Of a stretch of 64,000 nucleotides of DNA, positions 43,358 through 52,369 are shown piece after piece. The position numbers and the translations under genes are program-made. This DNA comes from Luteibacter jiangsuensis. GTDB lineage: Bacteria > Pseudomonadota > Gammaproteobacteria > Xanthomonadales > Rhodanobacteraceae. Every line of letters begins with the position of its first letter. Position 1 is the stretch's first letter. Under the pieces are notes generated by a model that saw only the letters and a program-made list of their open reading frames with translations, made no database searches and had not been told where the DNA came from. The DNA lies in contig NZ_JAAQQR010000005.1 in the NCBI RefSeq assembly GCF_011742555.1, positions 236,013 through 300,012 of the forward strand, written 5' to 3'.

Positions 43358-44148
43358 TCAAAGGAACGCCCGGGAAGACGGCACCCGCAGCGTCACCTCC
43401 GTTCCATTTTCAGCATGCGACACAAGGGATAGCTGGCCACCGACGACCTGTGAGCGCTCGCGCATGCCGACAAGGCCCCAATGACCTGTCTTTTCCACAC
43501 GGCCCGCGCGGACTGCCTCACCGGCATCCATTCGATCGATGCCATCCGCGTGGTTTATCCAGAGCCTGCCCTGCCCGTCTCGCACCATGCCGCTGACGGA
43601 ACGGAAGGAACTGCCATCCGGCCCGGTGACAGGGTGTATGCCGTGCGCATCCACATGAACGAGTCCCCGGCTGCCACCCACCCACATGCCGGCCTTTTCC
43701 ACAAGCCAGTCCATGGGCGTACCGACCCGTTGAACTGGGGGGGGAGGAGACGCGAGACCCTTTCCCCATCCACCGCAAACAGTCCTGCATCCGCGTAGGC
43801 AACGCCCATTGCCCCATTCGGAAGCTGGCGGATGAACGACGGCACCTCGGCAGGAAGGCCCCCATGCCCGTCGACCCGTGTCCAGTGACCATGATCGACA
43901 CGGTAAAGGCCGTACGTTGCCACGACCAGCCAAAACGTGCCGTCTTTTGCTTCGAGAACCTGACGGATGCGGTCACCGACACCCGATAACGCCTTTGGCA
44001 TGTCTAGATGCGTGACACGCCCGCTCTTGAAACGCTTGAGGCCCTCACCTCCAGCGAGCAGCACGCTGCCATCGGCAAGCGCCGTGATGGCCGACACTCC
44101 GCTCCCTACCCCGTCAACGTGCTCAAGTCGTCCGTTTCGGTAACGCAT
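43358..44148 (-). pseudogene. Decayed two-component sensor kinase (Reg_prop type)
   Basis: The 5' frame from 44148 encodes beta-propeller repeats (ITALADGSVLLAGGEGLKRF, EAKDGTFWLVVATYGLYRVD). At about 43739-43746 a run of eight G (C on the coding strand) precedes a switch to a second frame carrying another repeat (VRDGQGRLWINHADGIDRMD). Directly after it comes GHWGLVGMRERSQ and GTEVTLRVP, the last part of a histidine-kinase ATPase domain. The membrane helix, dimerisation and most catalytic parts are missing, so there is both a frameshift and an internal deletion, plus lost N-terminal sequence. Confidence 0.82.
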
Positions 44149-44185
44149 CGGCGGTCGCGATAGCGTTGTGACCCAGAGAGCGCCT

Positions 44186-45670
44186 TCAGTGCCCGGCCTG
44201 GGCGGTTGCCCCTTCCTTGTGATGGGTGCCCAGGCGATCGACGAGGCCGGCGCTGGCCGCGTTCAACCCGATAACCTCCACTTGCTTGCCCTCCTGGCGG
44301 AACTTGAAGACGACGCGGTCCAGCGCCTTGACGGCTGTCAGGTCCCAGAAATGGGCGCCCGTGACATCGAGGCAGACGCGGCTGATGTCCTCCTCTTTGA
44401 AATCGAAAAGTTCGCCAAACGCTTCGGCCGAGGCGAAGAACACCTGACCGGTGACGGTGTAGGTCCGCACGTCGCCATCCGGGGGCACGGAACTGTCGAC
44501 ATCGAGCGCCTTGCCCACTTTTCGCGCAAAGAAGACGGCCGACAAGATGACTCCAGTGAGCACACCCTTGGCCAGGTCATGCGTGGCGACGGTGACCACG
44601 ACCGTGCCCAGCATCACGATGCTCGACGGGGTGGGATGGGTTTTCAGACTCTGAATTGACCGCCAGTTGAAGGTGCTCAGGGACACCATGATCATCACAG
44701 CGACCAAGGCCGCCATCGGGATCTGGCGCACGAGCGGCGCCCCGAAAACCACGAGGATCAGCAAGAACACGCCCGCCACCATCGTGGACAGCCGCCCCCG
44801 TCCGCCCGACTTCACGTTGATCACCGACTGCCCGATCATCGCGCAGCCGGCCATGCCACCGATGAAGCCAGTGACGATGTTCGCCACGCCCTGCCCCATG
44901 CATTCCCGATTCTTGTCGCTGCGGGTGTCGGTCATGTCGTTGACGATCTGAAGGGTCATCATCGATTCGAGCAGGCCCACGACCGTGAGGGTCGCCGCCG
45001 TCGGCAGGATGATCTTCAAGGTATCCAGGTTCCACGGAATGTCCGGAAACAGGAACGTTGGCAAAGCGTCCGGAAGCGCGCCCATGTCGCCGACCCGATG
45101 GATATCGAGGTGGAAGAACATGGCCACGCCGGTCAGCACCACAATGGCCACCAAGGGCGATGGAACGGCTCTGGTCACGTAGGGGAACAGATAGATGATC
45201 GCCAGGCCGGCCGCGGTCATGGGGTAGACCAGCCAGGGCACTCCGATCAGCTCCGGCAACTGCGCCATGAAAATCAGGATGGCCAGGGCGTTGACGAACC
45301 CGGTCACCACCGACCGCGACACAAACCGCATGAGCGAACCCAGTTTCATCGCGCCAGCCACGATCTGGAGCAGCCCGGTCAGGATCGTGGTGGCCAGCAA
45401 GTATTGAAGACCGTGCTCCTTGACCATGGTGACCATCACGAGCGCCATGGCACCCGTGGCCGCTGAAATCATCGCCGGGCGTCCACCGGCGATCGATATG
45501 ACCACCGCCATGGAAAACGATGCGTAAAGCCCGACCTTGGGATCGACACCCGCGATGATGGAAAACGCGATGGCCTCGGGGATGAGCGCCAAGGCCACGA
45601 CCGTGCCGGACAGCACATCGCCGCGCACATTGCCCAGCCACTGCTGGCGCAGATGCGTAAGAGTATTCAA
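44186..45670 (-). CDS. SulP-family anion transporter with STAS domain
   Basis: 494 residues from TTG 45670, which has a GAGGAAA Shine-Dalgarno; an upstream frame to 45727 lacks one. About ten to twelve helices with [21 protein letters not shown] at the start, the SulP consensus, then [22 protein letters not shown] and [25 protein letters not shown]. The C-terminal STAS domain (from about 400) ends with [15 protein letters not shown]. Likely imports sulfate, bicarbonate or another anion. Its 3' end is duplicated at 38416-38601. Confidence 0.92.
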   Translation of the reverse strand: MNTLTHLRQQWLGNVRGDVLSGTVVALALIPEAIAFSIIAGVDPKVGLYASFSMAVVISIAGGRPAMISAATGAMALVMVTMVKEHGLQYLLATTILTGLLQIVAGAMKLGSLMRFVSRSVVTGFVNALAILIFMAQLPELIGVPWLVYPMTAAGLAIIYLFPYVTRAVPSPLVAIVVLTGVAMFFHLDIHRVGDMGALPDALPTFLFPDIPWNLDTLKIILPTAATLTVVGLLESMMTLQIVNDMTDTRSDKNRECMGQGVANIVTGFIGGMAGCAMIGQSVINVKSGGRGRLSTMVAGVFLLILVVFGAPLVRQIPMAALVAVMIMVSLSTFNWRSIQSLKTHPTPSSIVMLGTVVVTVATHDLAKGVLTGVILSAVFFARKVGKALDVDSSVPPDGDVRTYTVTGQVFFASAEAFGELFDFKEEDISRVCLDVTGAHFWDLTAVKALDRVVFKFRQEGKQVEVIGLNAASAGLVDRLGTHHKEGATAQAGH

Positions 45671-45860
45671 GGGAATTTCCTCGGAGAGGCAACACGCCTC
45701 CCGCACACGTGACACACGAAAAAACACACCGCTCCATTGAGGAGTGCGAGCAGGAAAGCGCAGGCGTTACGGTGGCGTGGTCAAGGTGGGCTCAAGTAAT
45801 GGATGCAGCTTCGAAGTTTAGCCGATGAGGGAATGCTCAACCACCTTGCGTCGCACGTTC

Positions 45861-46712
45861 TCAAGGAGACAGCGTGTCGAGGATGCGCGGGATATACCCG
45901 AGCGTCTCCCGCGCCAGGAAGCCAAGACGCCCCACATGCCTTGCTGCCATCCTGCCGGCCCTGCCATGGACGGCGACCGCCCATACGGACGCCTGGACCA
46001 GATCGGTACCGCGCGCGAGCAGACCGGTGAGGATGCCGGCGAGTACATCGCCCGAACCCGAGGTGCCAAGGCCGGGTGCATCGACCTCATGAACCCACAG
46101 GCGTCCGTCGGGCGCCGCGATCCACGTCGTCGGTCCCTTGAGCACCACGACAGCTTCGAACTGGGCAGCTGCATCAACGGCTATCTCGGCCGGACGCTGG
46201 CTCACCTCCTCGGGGCGCATGCCCATGAGGTCAGCCATTTCCGGAACATGAGGCGTCATGACCAGCCGGCCCGCAGCCGGCCGTAACTCGTCCTCATGGA
46301 GGCTGCCGGCATCCGCCACCATGAGGGGCGCGGCGCGGGCGATCTGGAGAGAGGCCGGGGATGCGCCGGTCGCCATGCCCGGTCCAACAAGCACCGCACC
46401 AGCCTGCCGGACGAGTTCGACCATGCCGGCTTCAAGTGAGCCGAGCTCTCCGTCTTCTCCAACCCCTACCCCTGCAACGCCCGCCTCGGGCATGGCCAGA
46501 CCGGTCTGGAGCGCCCACGGTTCCCCGGTCATAAGCATCAGTTTTCCGGCACCCGCCCGGAGTGCAGCCTCGCCCGACAGCAGGGGCGCACCGGGCACCC
46601 GGCGGGAGCCGCCCACCACGATGATGCGGCCCCGGTCTTCCTTGCTGGTTCCGGGCCCGGGAAGCGGCCATCCACGAAGCAGCGAGCGCGTGACACGAAT
46701 GGCCGTCATCAT
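45861..46712 (-). CDS. ADP-dependent NAD(P)H-hydrate dehydratase domain protein
   Basis: 283 residues. YjeF C-terminal/carbohydrate-kinase fold: SKEDRGRIIVVGGSRRVPGA, LTPHVPEMADL-type MTPHVPEMADLMG, VVLKGPTTWIAAPDGR and the catalytic GTSGSGDVLAGILTGLLARG with the active-site aspartate. It repairs hydrated NAD(P)H. The epimerase half (YjeF-N) usually fused to it is absent here. Start codon ATG 46712 overlaps the phosphatase stop (ATGATGA), so the two genes are coupled. Confidence 0.9.
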   Translation of the reverse strand: MMTAIRVTRSLLRGWPLPGPGTSKEDRGRIIVVGGSRRVPGAPLLSGEAALRAGAGKLMLMTGEPWALQTGLAMPEAGVAGVGVGEDGELGSLEAGMVELVRQAGAVLVGPGMATGASPASLQIARAAPLMVADAGSLHEDELRPAAGRLVMTPHVPEMADLMGMRPEEVSQRPAEIAVDAAAQFEAVVVLKGPTTWIAAPDGRLWVHEVDAPGLGTSGSGDVLAGILTGLLARGTDLVQASVWAVAVHGRAGRMAARHVGRLGFLARETLGYIPRILDTLSP

Positions 46713-47464
46713 CGTGGCCCCGCCGGCACGTCGCTCTCCGTGGTGACGTCCACCGCTTCCAGCGTCGGGGCCACGAACCGCCCGTGGCGGAGGGTGAACG
46801 TCACAGGTGGACCCTTCTGGACGTCGTACTCGGCATAGCCGCAATTGGGGAAGTCGCCTTCGGCGTCAATCGCGAGGATGTCGTCTTCGCGCATGTTTTC
46901 CAGAAGGTATCGGAAGCAGTTGACGATGACCTGATGGCCGACGACCACAACCCGGCAGTCCGGCCTGGTGAGTCGAATGCCATCGATGACACTGCGAAGT
47001 CGGAGAATGACATCACACCAACTCTCCCCGCCTGGGGGACGGAAGTAGAACTTGCCGACCATCGAGCGCTGCGCGGCGAGTTCCGGGTACTTGTTCTCGA
47101 TGCCCTTACGGGTATAGCGGTCGAGGATGCCGAATTCCTTCTCGCGCAGGCGCTCGTCGACCTCGATGGCCGCTTCGGCAACGCCAAGCTTCTTTGCGAG
47201 GATGGCTGCTGTCTCGTGGGCGCGGATGAATGGCGAGGAGAGGATGGTGTCGGGGCGGACGCTATCGGGTAGGGCTGCGAACCATTCGCCCAGCGCGTCG
47301 GCCTGCGCCTTGCCCAAGGGCGACAGCGGGGTGTCGGCATCGCGGTTGTTTAGGGCGATGAGGTCTTTGCCATTGGCTTCGGCGTGGTCGCGTAGAACGT
47401 TGCCGGCGCTTTGGCCGTGGCGGACGACGTAGAGTTTGCCTTGGGGTTGTGGGCTTTTTGCCAT
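46709..47464 (-). CDS. Histidine phosphatase family protein
   Basis: 251 residues. N-terminal LYVVRHGQSAGN holds the phospho-accepting histidine; the second catalytic region is VVVGHQVIVNCFRYLL, with the second histidine. Phosphoglycerate-mutase/SixA superfamily; specific substrate unknown. Overlaps the NAD(P)H-hydrate dehydratase gene downstream, suggesting a shared function in metabolite repair. Confidence 0.9.
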   Translation of the reverse strand: MAKSPQPQGKLYVVRHGQSAGNVLRDHAEANGKDLIALNNRDADTPLSPLGKAQADALGEWFAALPDSVRPDTILSSPFIRAHETAAILAKKLGVAEAAIEVDERLREKEFGILDRYTRKGIENKYPELAAQRSMVGKFYFRPPGGESWCDVILRLRSVIDGIRLTRPDCRVVVVGHQVIVNCFRYLLENMREDDILAIDAEGDFPNCGYAEYDVQKGPPVTFTLRHGRFVAPTLEAVDVTTESDVPAGPR

Positions 47465-48180
47465 CTATGCCTCCACCTTTACGCCTCGACTCTTTGGGGA
47501 GGATTGCGGGTGGGGTGTGAAGTCTGTGTTCGGCATTAGGTGCCATGCGGCGACGCAATGATGACGGTCCTCCTTCCAGATGCCATCGGTCGAACGCAGC
47601 GCCACTCCGGTTCAACATCCTGGCGGATGGCGGCAAAGTTGGGCCGTGTGTGTGACTGCAAAATCGTGGACCCGAACCAGTATGTGGGGTAACACGATTG
47701 AGAAAATCGTTTCACCATGCCGATGCGGGCTGTTGCAGCCGTGACGCAGTCAATTTTTCCCTGAAACCATGGCCTTTAATAAGGTGCTTTCCGGCGCCTG
47801 GAGATCTGTGGGTATCGTAGGCTGTTGCCGTCAGTGCCACCACGCGGCACGTCAGCGAAAAACAAATGAGCAAAGAGCACAATCCTCCCGCCCTCCCATG
47901 GCACACACACGAATTTACAGCCACAAGGGTCTCAGAACGTGACGCAGGCATTGTCACGCGCTGTGACAAAGCTCCGGGACAACCGAGCCAACAGTCCGTC
48001 AAACATGTAAGAAAAGCGGCGCTCCAGCCTCAGGTAGACCGCGGACACGCTCGAAGCGAGCAAACCAGCCTCAAAGTATCGTTTTTTTGCATCCCCCTAG
48101 AACTCACACCATCTTGGCATCCCTTTTCCTGGCGCCGATCCCCGGTTACGCTGACTCCATCTAGGTACAGGAGCGCGCCA
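47465..48180. other. Intergenic region without a supported gene
   Basis: 716 bp of lower coding bias. Open frames here are short and have no family features. A weak hairpin with 6-bp arms (ACGATT-GAGAA-AATCGT, 47694-47710) could be a terminator. The end, CAGGAGCGCGCCA, is the ribosome site of the TIR gene. Confidence 0.6.
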
Positions 48181-49173
48181 ATGGCCTCTGCTTTCTTCTC
48201 GTACTCACACACCGATGAGCAGCTCCGCAACGAACTCGAGGTACATCTTGCGATGCTCAAACGGGAAGGCATCATCGACACGTGGCACGACCGTCGTATC
48301 GTGGCAGGGGAGAACATCGACCGTGCCATCGATGAGCGCATTAATTGGGACGACATCATCCTGCTTCTGGTCAGCCCCTCCTTCCTTGACTCCGCATACT
48401 GCTTCGATATCGAACTCAAGCGTGCGATGGAGAGGCACGAAACGGGCGAAGCCGTCGTCATTCCCGTCATTCTCCGGCCTTGCGACTGGACCCGCGCTCC
48501 ATTCGGTAAACTTCTCGCGCTTCCGACCGATGGCCGCCCAGTGACGCGGTGGCCGGACAAGGACGAGGCTTATCTAGACATCGCTCAGGGAATCCGCCGC
48601 GCAGCTGAACACATCGGTCGCGACAAAGTGCGCCCGGCACCATCGCCCACTCTGGCCGCCCCGCGTCCCTCAGAACCATCGCAGACAATTGGCAGCACCG
48701 GCGTCACGCCGGCAGCAGAGACAACCCGGTCGAGCAACCTTCGTCTTGCCAAAACGTTCACCCAGCGCGAGAAGGACCAGTTCACCGAGGAAGCCTTCCG
48801 CTACATCGCCCTGTATTTCCAGAATTCCTTGGCTGAGCTTGGCAAGCGCGACGCCGGCTTCGAAGGCGTCTTTCGCGACATCGACAACGGCCGGTTCACC
48901 GCGAGCATTTACCACAACGGAGACGCGGTCGCCCGCTGCACGGTGTACGAAGGGGGCCCCTTCGGGGGCGGCATATATTACGCGCAGGGTGAAAACCGAG
49001 GGAACAACTCGTATAACGAGTCGCTCTCGGTCGATGCTGACGATCAGACATTGTTCCTCCGCAGCCTCGGCATGTCCAGCATGGGGCATGGGCACGTGCA
49101 AAAGCTCTCCCTTGAGGGGGCTGCCGAGCTGTTCTGGTCGCTGCTCATCGGCCCCCTCCAGGGGCGGCGATAG
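48181..49173 (+). CDS. TIR-domain protein with uncharacterised C-terminal domain
   Basis: 330 residues from ATG 48181 with AGGAG upstream. Residues 1-140 form a TIR domain: AFFSYSHTDEQLR, WHDRRIVAGENI and the likely catalytic Glu78 (CFDIELKRA), consistent with NAD+ cleavage. A proline/serine/threonine linker (about 143-185) leads to a C-terminal domain of about 140 residues (FRYIALYFQNSLAELGKRDA, then RFTASIYHNGDAVARCTVYE and a glycine-rich GGPFGGGIYYA stretch) that I cannot assign. Bacterial TIR proteins commonly act in anti-phage defence, where a second domain senses the trigger. No partner gene is adjacent on this strand. Confidence 0.82.
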   Translation: MASAFFSYSHTDEQLRNELEVHLAMLKREGIIDTWHDRRIVAGENIDRAIDERINWDDIILLLVSPSFLDSAYCFDIELKRAMERHETGEAVVIPVILRPCDWTRAPFGKLLALPTDGRPVTRWPDKDEAYLDIAQGIRRAAEHIGRDKVRPAPSPTLAAPRPSEPSQTIGSTGVTPAAETTRSSNLRLAKTFTQREKDQFTEEAFRYIALYFQNSLAELGKRDAGFEGVFRDIDNGRFTASIYHNGDAVARCTVYEGGPFGGGIYYAQGENRGNNSYNESLSVDADDQTLFLRSLGMSSMGHGHVQKLSLEGAAELFWSLLIGPLQGRR

Positions 49174-49312
49174 AATGAGGCACTGTCGGAGCGGGCTTCT
49201 CAACTGAAACTACTGGCGGTGGCATCGGAACAGCGAACGCCGGAAGGTAATCCTCACAGCTTCATGGGGCCAAGCATAGGCAGTAAGCTTCATGCGCAGT
49301 TCCGCAGGAGGC

Positions 49313-49730
49313 TCATCGCAACTCAAAGCGATGAGCTCCGCCCTGTGTCAAGGCAAAGGCAAGTTTCGGCATTGAAATTCCTTGGGAGGCCGCCCACCTG
49401 AAAAGCATGAATCCCGCAAATGCGATGATGTGAATCGCCATCCATTCCATGGAAATCCAGAAACACATGTGGGTCTTCTGTACCCGGACGGTTTGCCCCG
49501 TGTCTGGAAACGTTTGATACCGCCGCTGCTCACCGTTGGATTACCGTCCAATCAGCCACACCAGCACGCCGCCGATGGAGAGAGAGAGAGAGAGAGAGAG
49601 CAGGAATTGCTGTGTGCGACGAGTAATATCCCTTGTCCATGATTCCATCGACCGACAACTCGCTTGCCTTCGCAACACCGAAGGGAACGATCACCGACAA
49701 AATTCCCGGGCCCCGCAAAATAAGAAACAC
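49313..49730 (-). pseudogene. Disrupted small membrane protein gene with (CT)n tract
   Basis: From GTG 49730 the minus strand reads FLILRGPGILSVIVPFGVAK and GYYSSHTAIPALSLSLSL. There a CT/GA repeat shifts the frame; one CT unit more would continue as SIGGVLVWLIGR, then a TAA, then in the same frame SNGEQRRYQTFPDTGQTV and MEWMAIHIIAFAGFMLFRW. Hydrophobic pattern and consistent sense on both sides of the lesions argue for a former two- to three-helix membrane protein. The 5' end may also be clipped: a TAG lies in frame 15 bp before the GTG. Confidence 0.6.
49578..49600. repeat. (GA)11 dinucleotide microsatellite
   Basis: Twenty-three bases of uninterrupted GA. Such tracts are rare in bacterial chromosomes and slip readily. 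It lies inside the minus-strand membrane-protein pseudogene, where its length sets the reading frame. Confidence 0.95.
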
Positions 49731-49739
49731 GCCCCACTC

Positions 49740-50237
49740 ATGCCCCTACTTTCATTCTTCCAGTTCGCCAAGATTGGGGACAAGGAATACACGATCAGTG
49801 AGATCGCTCGCATGATGTATCGCAGCGGCTACGACTTCCGACAGTTTGTTGCCACATCAGTCCCCGTGGCGATCGCAGAGCTGATCGTGCGCTTGGGCCA
49901 TCTGGTTCAGAACCTTCACGCGGGCACGAGCCTCAAGGAAGCCATCCCGGTTGCGTCAAACCGCACGGTCCGTCGAAAGCTGATCATCGCCCACGGCGTG
50001 GCCACCGCGGTGAATGCGGGCAAGGTCTACTTCACCAAGAACCCTATGGCGATCAGCTGGGCTCAGATCATGACGCTGACCCGCTACCTGGTTCCTGAGG
50101 TGCGCTACCTGATGTTCGGCAAGGATGCTGAGAAGGCTAGGATGGTCGAAGAGGTCGTTTGGAACGGCTACGTGGATATCTACGCGCAGACCTCGCGCAT
50201 GGAAGCGGCATTCGCGGCCGAGGTGTTGGTCATCTGA
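49740..50237 (+). CDS. Hypothetical protein, 165 aa
   Basis: From ATG 49740: MPLLSFFQFAKIGDKEYTIS, an amphipathic helical protein with hydrophobic segments (FVATSVPVAIAELIVRLGHL) and a charged C-terminal half (KDAEKARMVEEVVWNGYVDI). No Shine-Dalgarno is apparent, and the frame remains open to 49536 through the GA tract, so this may be the C-terminal part of a longer, truncated protein. No family recognised. It sits between the TIR gene and the DUF262 gene, convergent with the latter. Confidence 0.6.
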   Translation: MPLLSFFQFAKIGDKEYTISEIARMMYRSGYDFRQFVATSVPVAIAELIVRLGHLVQNLHAGTSLKEAIPVASNRTVRRKLIIAHGVATAVNAGKVYFTKNPMAISWAQIMTLTRYLVPEVRYLMFGKDAEKARMVEEVVWNGYVDIYAQTSRMEAAFAAEVLVI

Positions 50238-50283
50238 CCCGGAACCTCTGCGGGCCACGCGATTTTGGGTGGCCCGACCTCTC

Positions 50284-52176
50284 TCAGGCAGCTTCGGGCG
50301 AGAACCGCTTGGCGACATCCGGCCAGATAGCCAAGAGTGCCATTGCAAGCTCGCTGCTTCGCTTGGCGATCGCCTGTTCGTTCCAAACATCCGCCTCCTT
50401 GTCGTGGAAGTAGCGGCTGAGGTTGAGCCTGGAATACTTGAGCAACTCTGGGCGCTTGTCCTGCCAAGCCGCATTGCTCAGCGCCGGATTGAGCGAACCC
50501 GTGACCAGCGTGAGGTTGCCAAGCGTGTTGAGGATGACGTCCCGGCGCGAGGCGGCCTCCTGAGCCTTGCCTGGGTCCGTCATGACCTCTGCAGACAATG
50601 GCCAGTGCTCTTTCCATTCCTGCGGCATGACATGCTCGATGGTGAGGCCCGCCGGAAGCGGCACAGCCTCGGACTTGCTGGTCTGAAGATAGGCTTCGAG
50701 CGCTTCCAACACCGAACGAAGCTTGTATTGACGGAGGGTGTTGTAGAGGGGCCGGGTGACCGCTGCGGTCTCGAAGTCCTCGTCGGACGGAAAGCGCATG
50801 CTGTCGCCGCTGTTCTTCGACAGCCACGTAGCGACCTGGGCGGCTGAGATGGCCTTGCTCTTGTCGACGGCCTTTACGAGATCGATGAATAGTCTGTTGT
50901 AGTTCTTAGCCGTAAGCCCGCAAACCATGCGCCGCATCAAGAAAGACTCGAGCACCTCCAAAACCGCGTCAAACTCCACCTGGTCGTCCGGCATGAGATG
51001 CCCGTAGGCAAACATCAGGAACGGATAGACTGTGGTTGTATCAACGGCTGTCAGACGCGCGAGGAATGTGGCTAGGCGCGGATGACCCTTAGGCTGCGCG
51101 AATTGAAGGTAGATCTGCGCATACCGATCCAATTGCTCCAGATGCCCAGCCGCCGAGTTGGGCCGCGCGAGCAGGTTGAGGGTAGGACGGTTGGCGTCTT
51201 CCACGTAGCGCCGAAATTCGCTGAAGAGATGTGTCGAACGAACCTCATCCATGGTCACCAGTGACAAGAAGTGGTTCACGAAGATGTCGACGAGAGGACG
51301 GAAATTACGCCCCTGCTTGACCTCTGCGCGCCAAGGTTCAGCTTCAAAGCCAGCCCAGTGCTCGTCGTAGAGCTTCTCGACATCCTCCTCAGACAACTTT
51401 TCAGCGCTAGCCCGACGGAACAGGTAGTTCTTGATCAGGTCGGCCGGGAGAAGAGGCTCACCCAGCGCATTCATCGTCTCGAAGATGACCTGCGTTTCGT
51501 CGTCCTTGTCCAGGTCGATCACCACGACCTGGAGGCAACCCTTGGCCACACACCACAAGGCTTCCAGACGGTCCTGACTGGACGCCTCATCAGTCGCCTC
51601 GCCCTCTTCAGCATCGGGCGCCAACCAATCGGCCAGTTGCGCGTAGAAGTATTGATAGGCGCCGACGATCTTCGAGGCGCGCATCTCTGGCTTGCTTTTC
51701 AACTTCTGCTCAAGTTCAGCTAGCGAGCCGCTAGCCTGAACCAGCCGATAGGCCGGGCGGTCGCTATTTGTGGGCCAGACCTTATAAGTCTCATCTTCGT
51801 GGTCGATCTTGTTCTTGTGGTTCGCGATCAGGTCGCCAAACCGGTCCTGAAACTTCTCGCTGCCCAGCCTCTTCGCATGGTCCCGACACCCAGCCAGAAA
51901 CAGTTGGATGGTCGTGAACCTTTGCTGCCCATCAATGACCTGACGAGTTTCGATCGATCCGGCGGCGGTCCGCACCTGCTCCAGCACCACGGCGCCAAGG
52001 AAGTGCGGGTGGACTGAGCCGCCCTCCACTTGCAAGTCGAGCAACCTCCTGATGTCCTCCCAGAGAGGCTTCCAGTTCTTCTCCTCCTCCCAGACGTAGG
52101 GACGCTGGAAGAGCGGGATTTGATACTGGACGGTGTGGTCGAAGATGCGTTCGAGGTGGCGCGCGTTCGCTTCCAT
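50284..52176 (-). CDS. DUF262/DUF1524 (GmrSD-like) protein
   Basis: 630 residues. The N-terminal DUF262 (ParB/Srx-like NTPase fold) has FQRPYVWE at 23-30 and VIDGQQRFTT with the DGQQR motif at 82-86. The C-terminal DUF1524 HNH-type nuclease has EHVMPQEW (His515), NTLGNLTLV (Asn554) and a conserved lysine at about 574. Fused proteins of this build include GmrSD, which cuts modified phage DNA, and SspE. Large helical middle region. Same strand as and downstream of the PLD gene, 193 bp apart. A role in phage defence is likely; which DNA modification is sensed is unknown. Confidence 0.88.
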   Translation of the reverse strand: MEANARHLERIFDHTVQYQIPLFQRPYVWEEEKNWKPLWEDIRRLLDLQVEGGSVHPHFLGAVVLEQVRTAAGSIETRQVIDGQQRFTTIQLFLAGCRDHAKRLGSEKFQDRFGDLIANHKNKIDHEDETYKVWPTNSDRPAYRLVQASGSLAELEQKLKSKPEMRASKIVGAYQYFYAQLADWLAPDAEEGEATDEASSQDRLEALWCVAKGCLQVVVIDLDKDDETQVIFETMNALGEPLLPADLIKNYLFRRASAEKLSEEDVEKLYDEHWAGFEAEPWRAEVKQGRNFRPLVDIFVNHFLSLVTMDEVRSTHLFSEFRRYVEDANRPTLNLLARPNSAAGHLEQLDRYAQIYLQFAQPKGHPRLATFLARLTAVDTTTVYPFLMFAYGHLMPDDQVEFDAVLEVLESFLMRRMVCGLTAKNYNRLFIDLVKAVDKSKAISAAQVATWLSKNSGDSMRFPSDEDFETAAVTRPLYNTLRQYKLRSVLEALEAYLQTSKSEAVPLPAGLTIEHVMPQEWKEHWPLSAEVMTDPGKAQEAASRRDVILNTLGNLTLVTGSLNPALSNAAWQDKRPELLKYSRLNLSRYFHDKEADVWNEQAIAKRSSELAMALLAIWPDVAKRFSPEAA

Positions 52177-52369
52177 GTGGTCCCTGTTCGCGGTGTGGAA
52201 ACGCGGATACTAGCCTAGGCTTCGAGGGTTGATAGATGCGCAAATCGGGTATGGCCTTTTGGCATCCGCAGCACTTCATCCAGTGAACGACCTAACTCGT
52301 CGTACGCCACTCGATCGCGCTGACGAAATTCAGACCGAAGCCAGTTAGGCAAGATGCACTCATCATCAA

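Noticed and set aside
47694..47710. Rho-independent terminator
   Set aside because: Only a 6-bp AT-containing stem without a T run; kept as a remark in the intergenic entry.
47866..48180. An N-terminal extension of the TIR protein
   Set aside because: No family similarity and a clear AGGAG-ATG at 48181 where the TIR fold begins.
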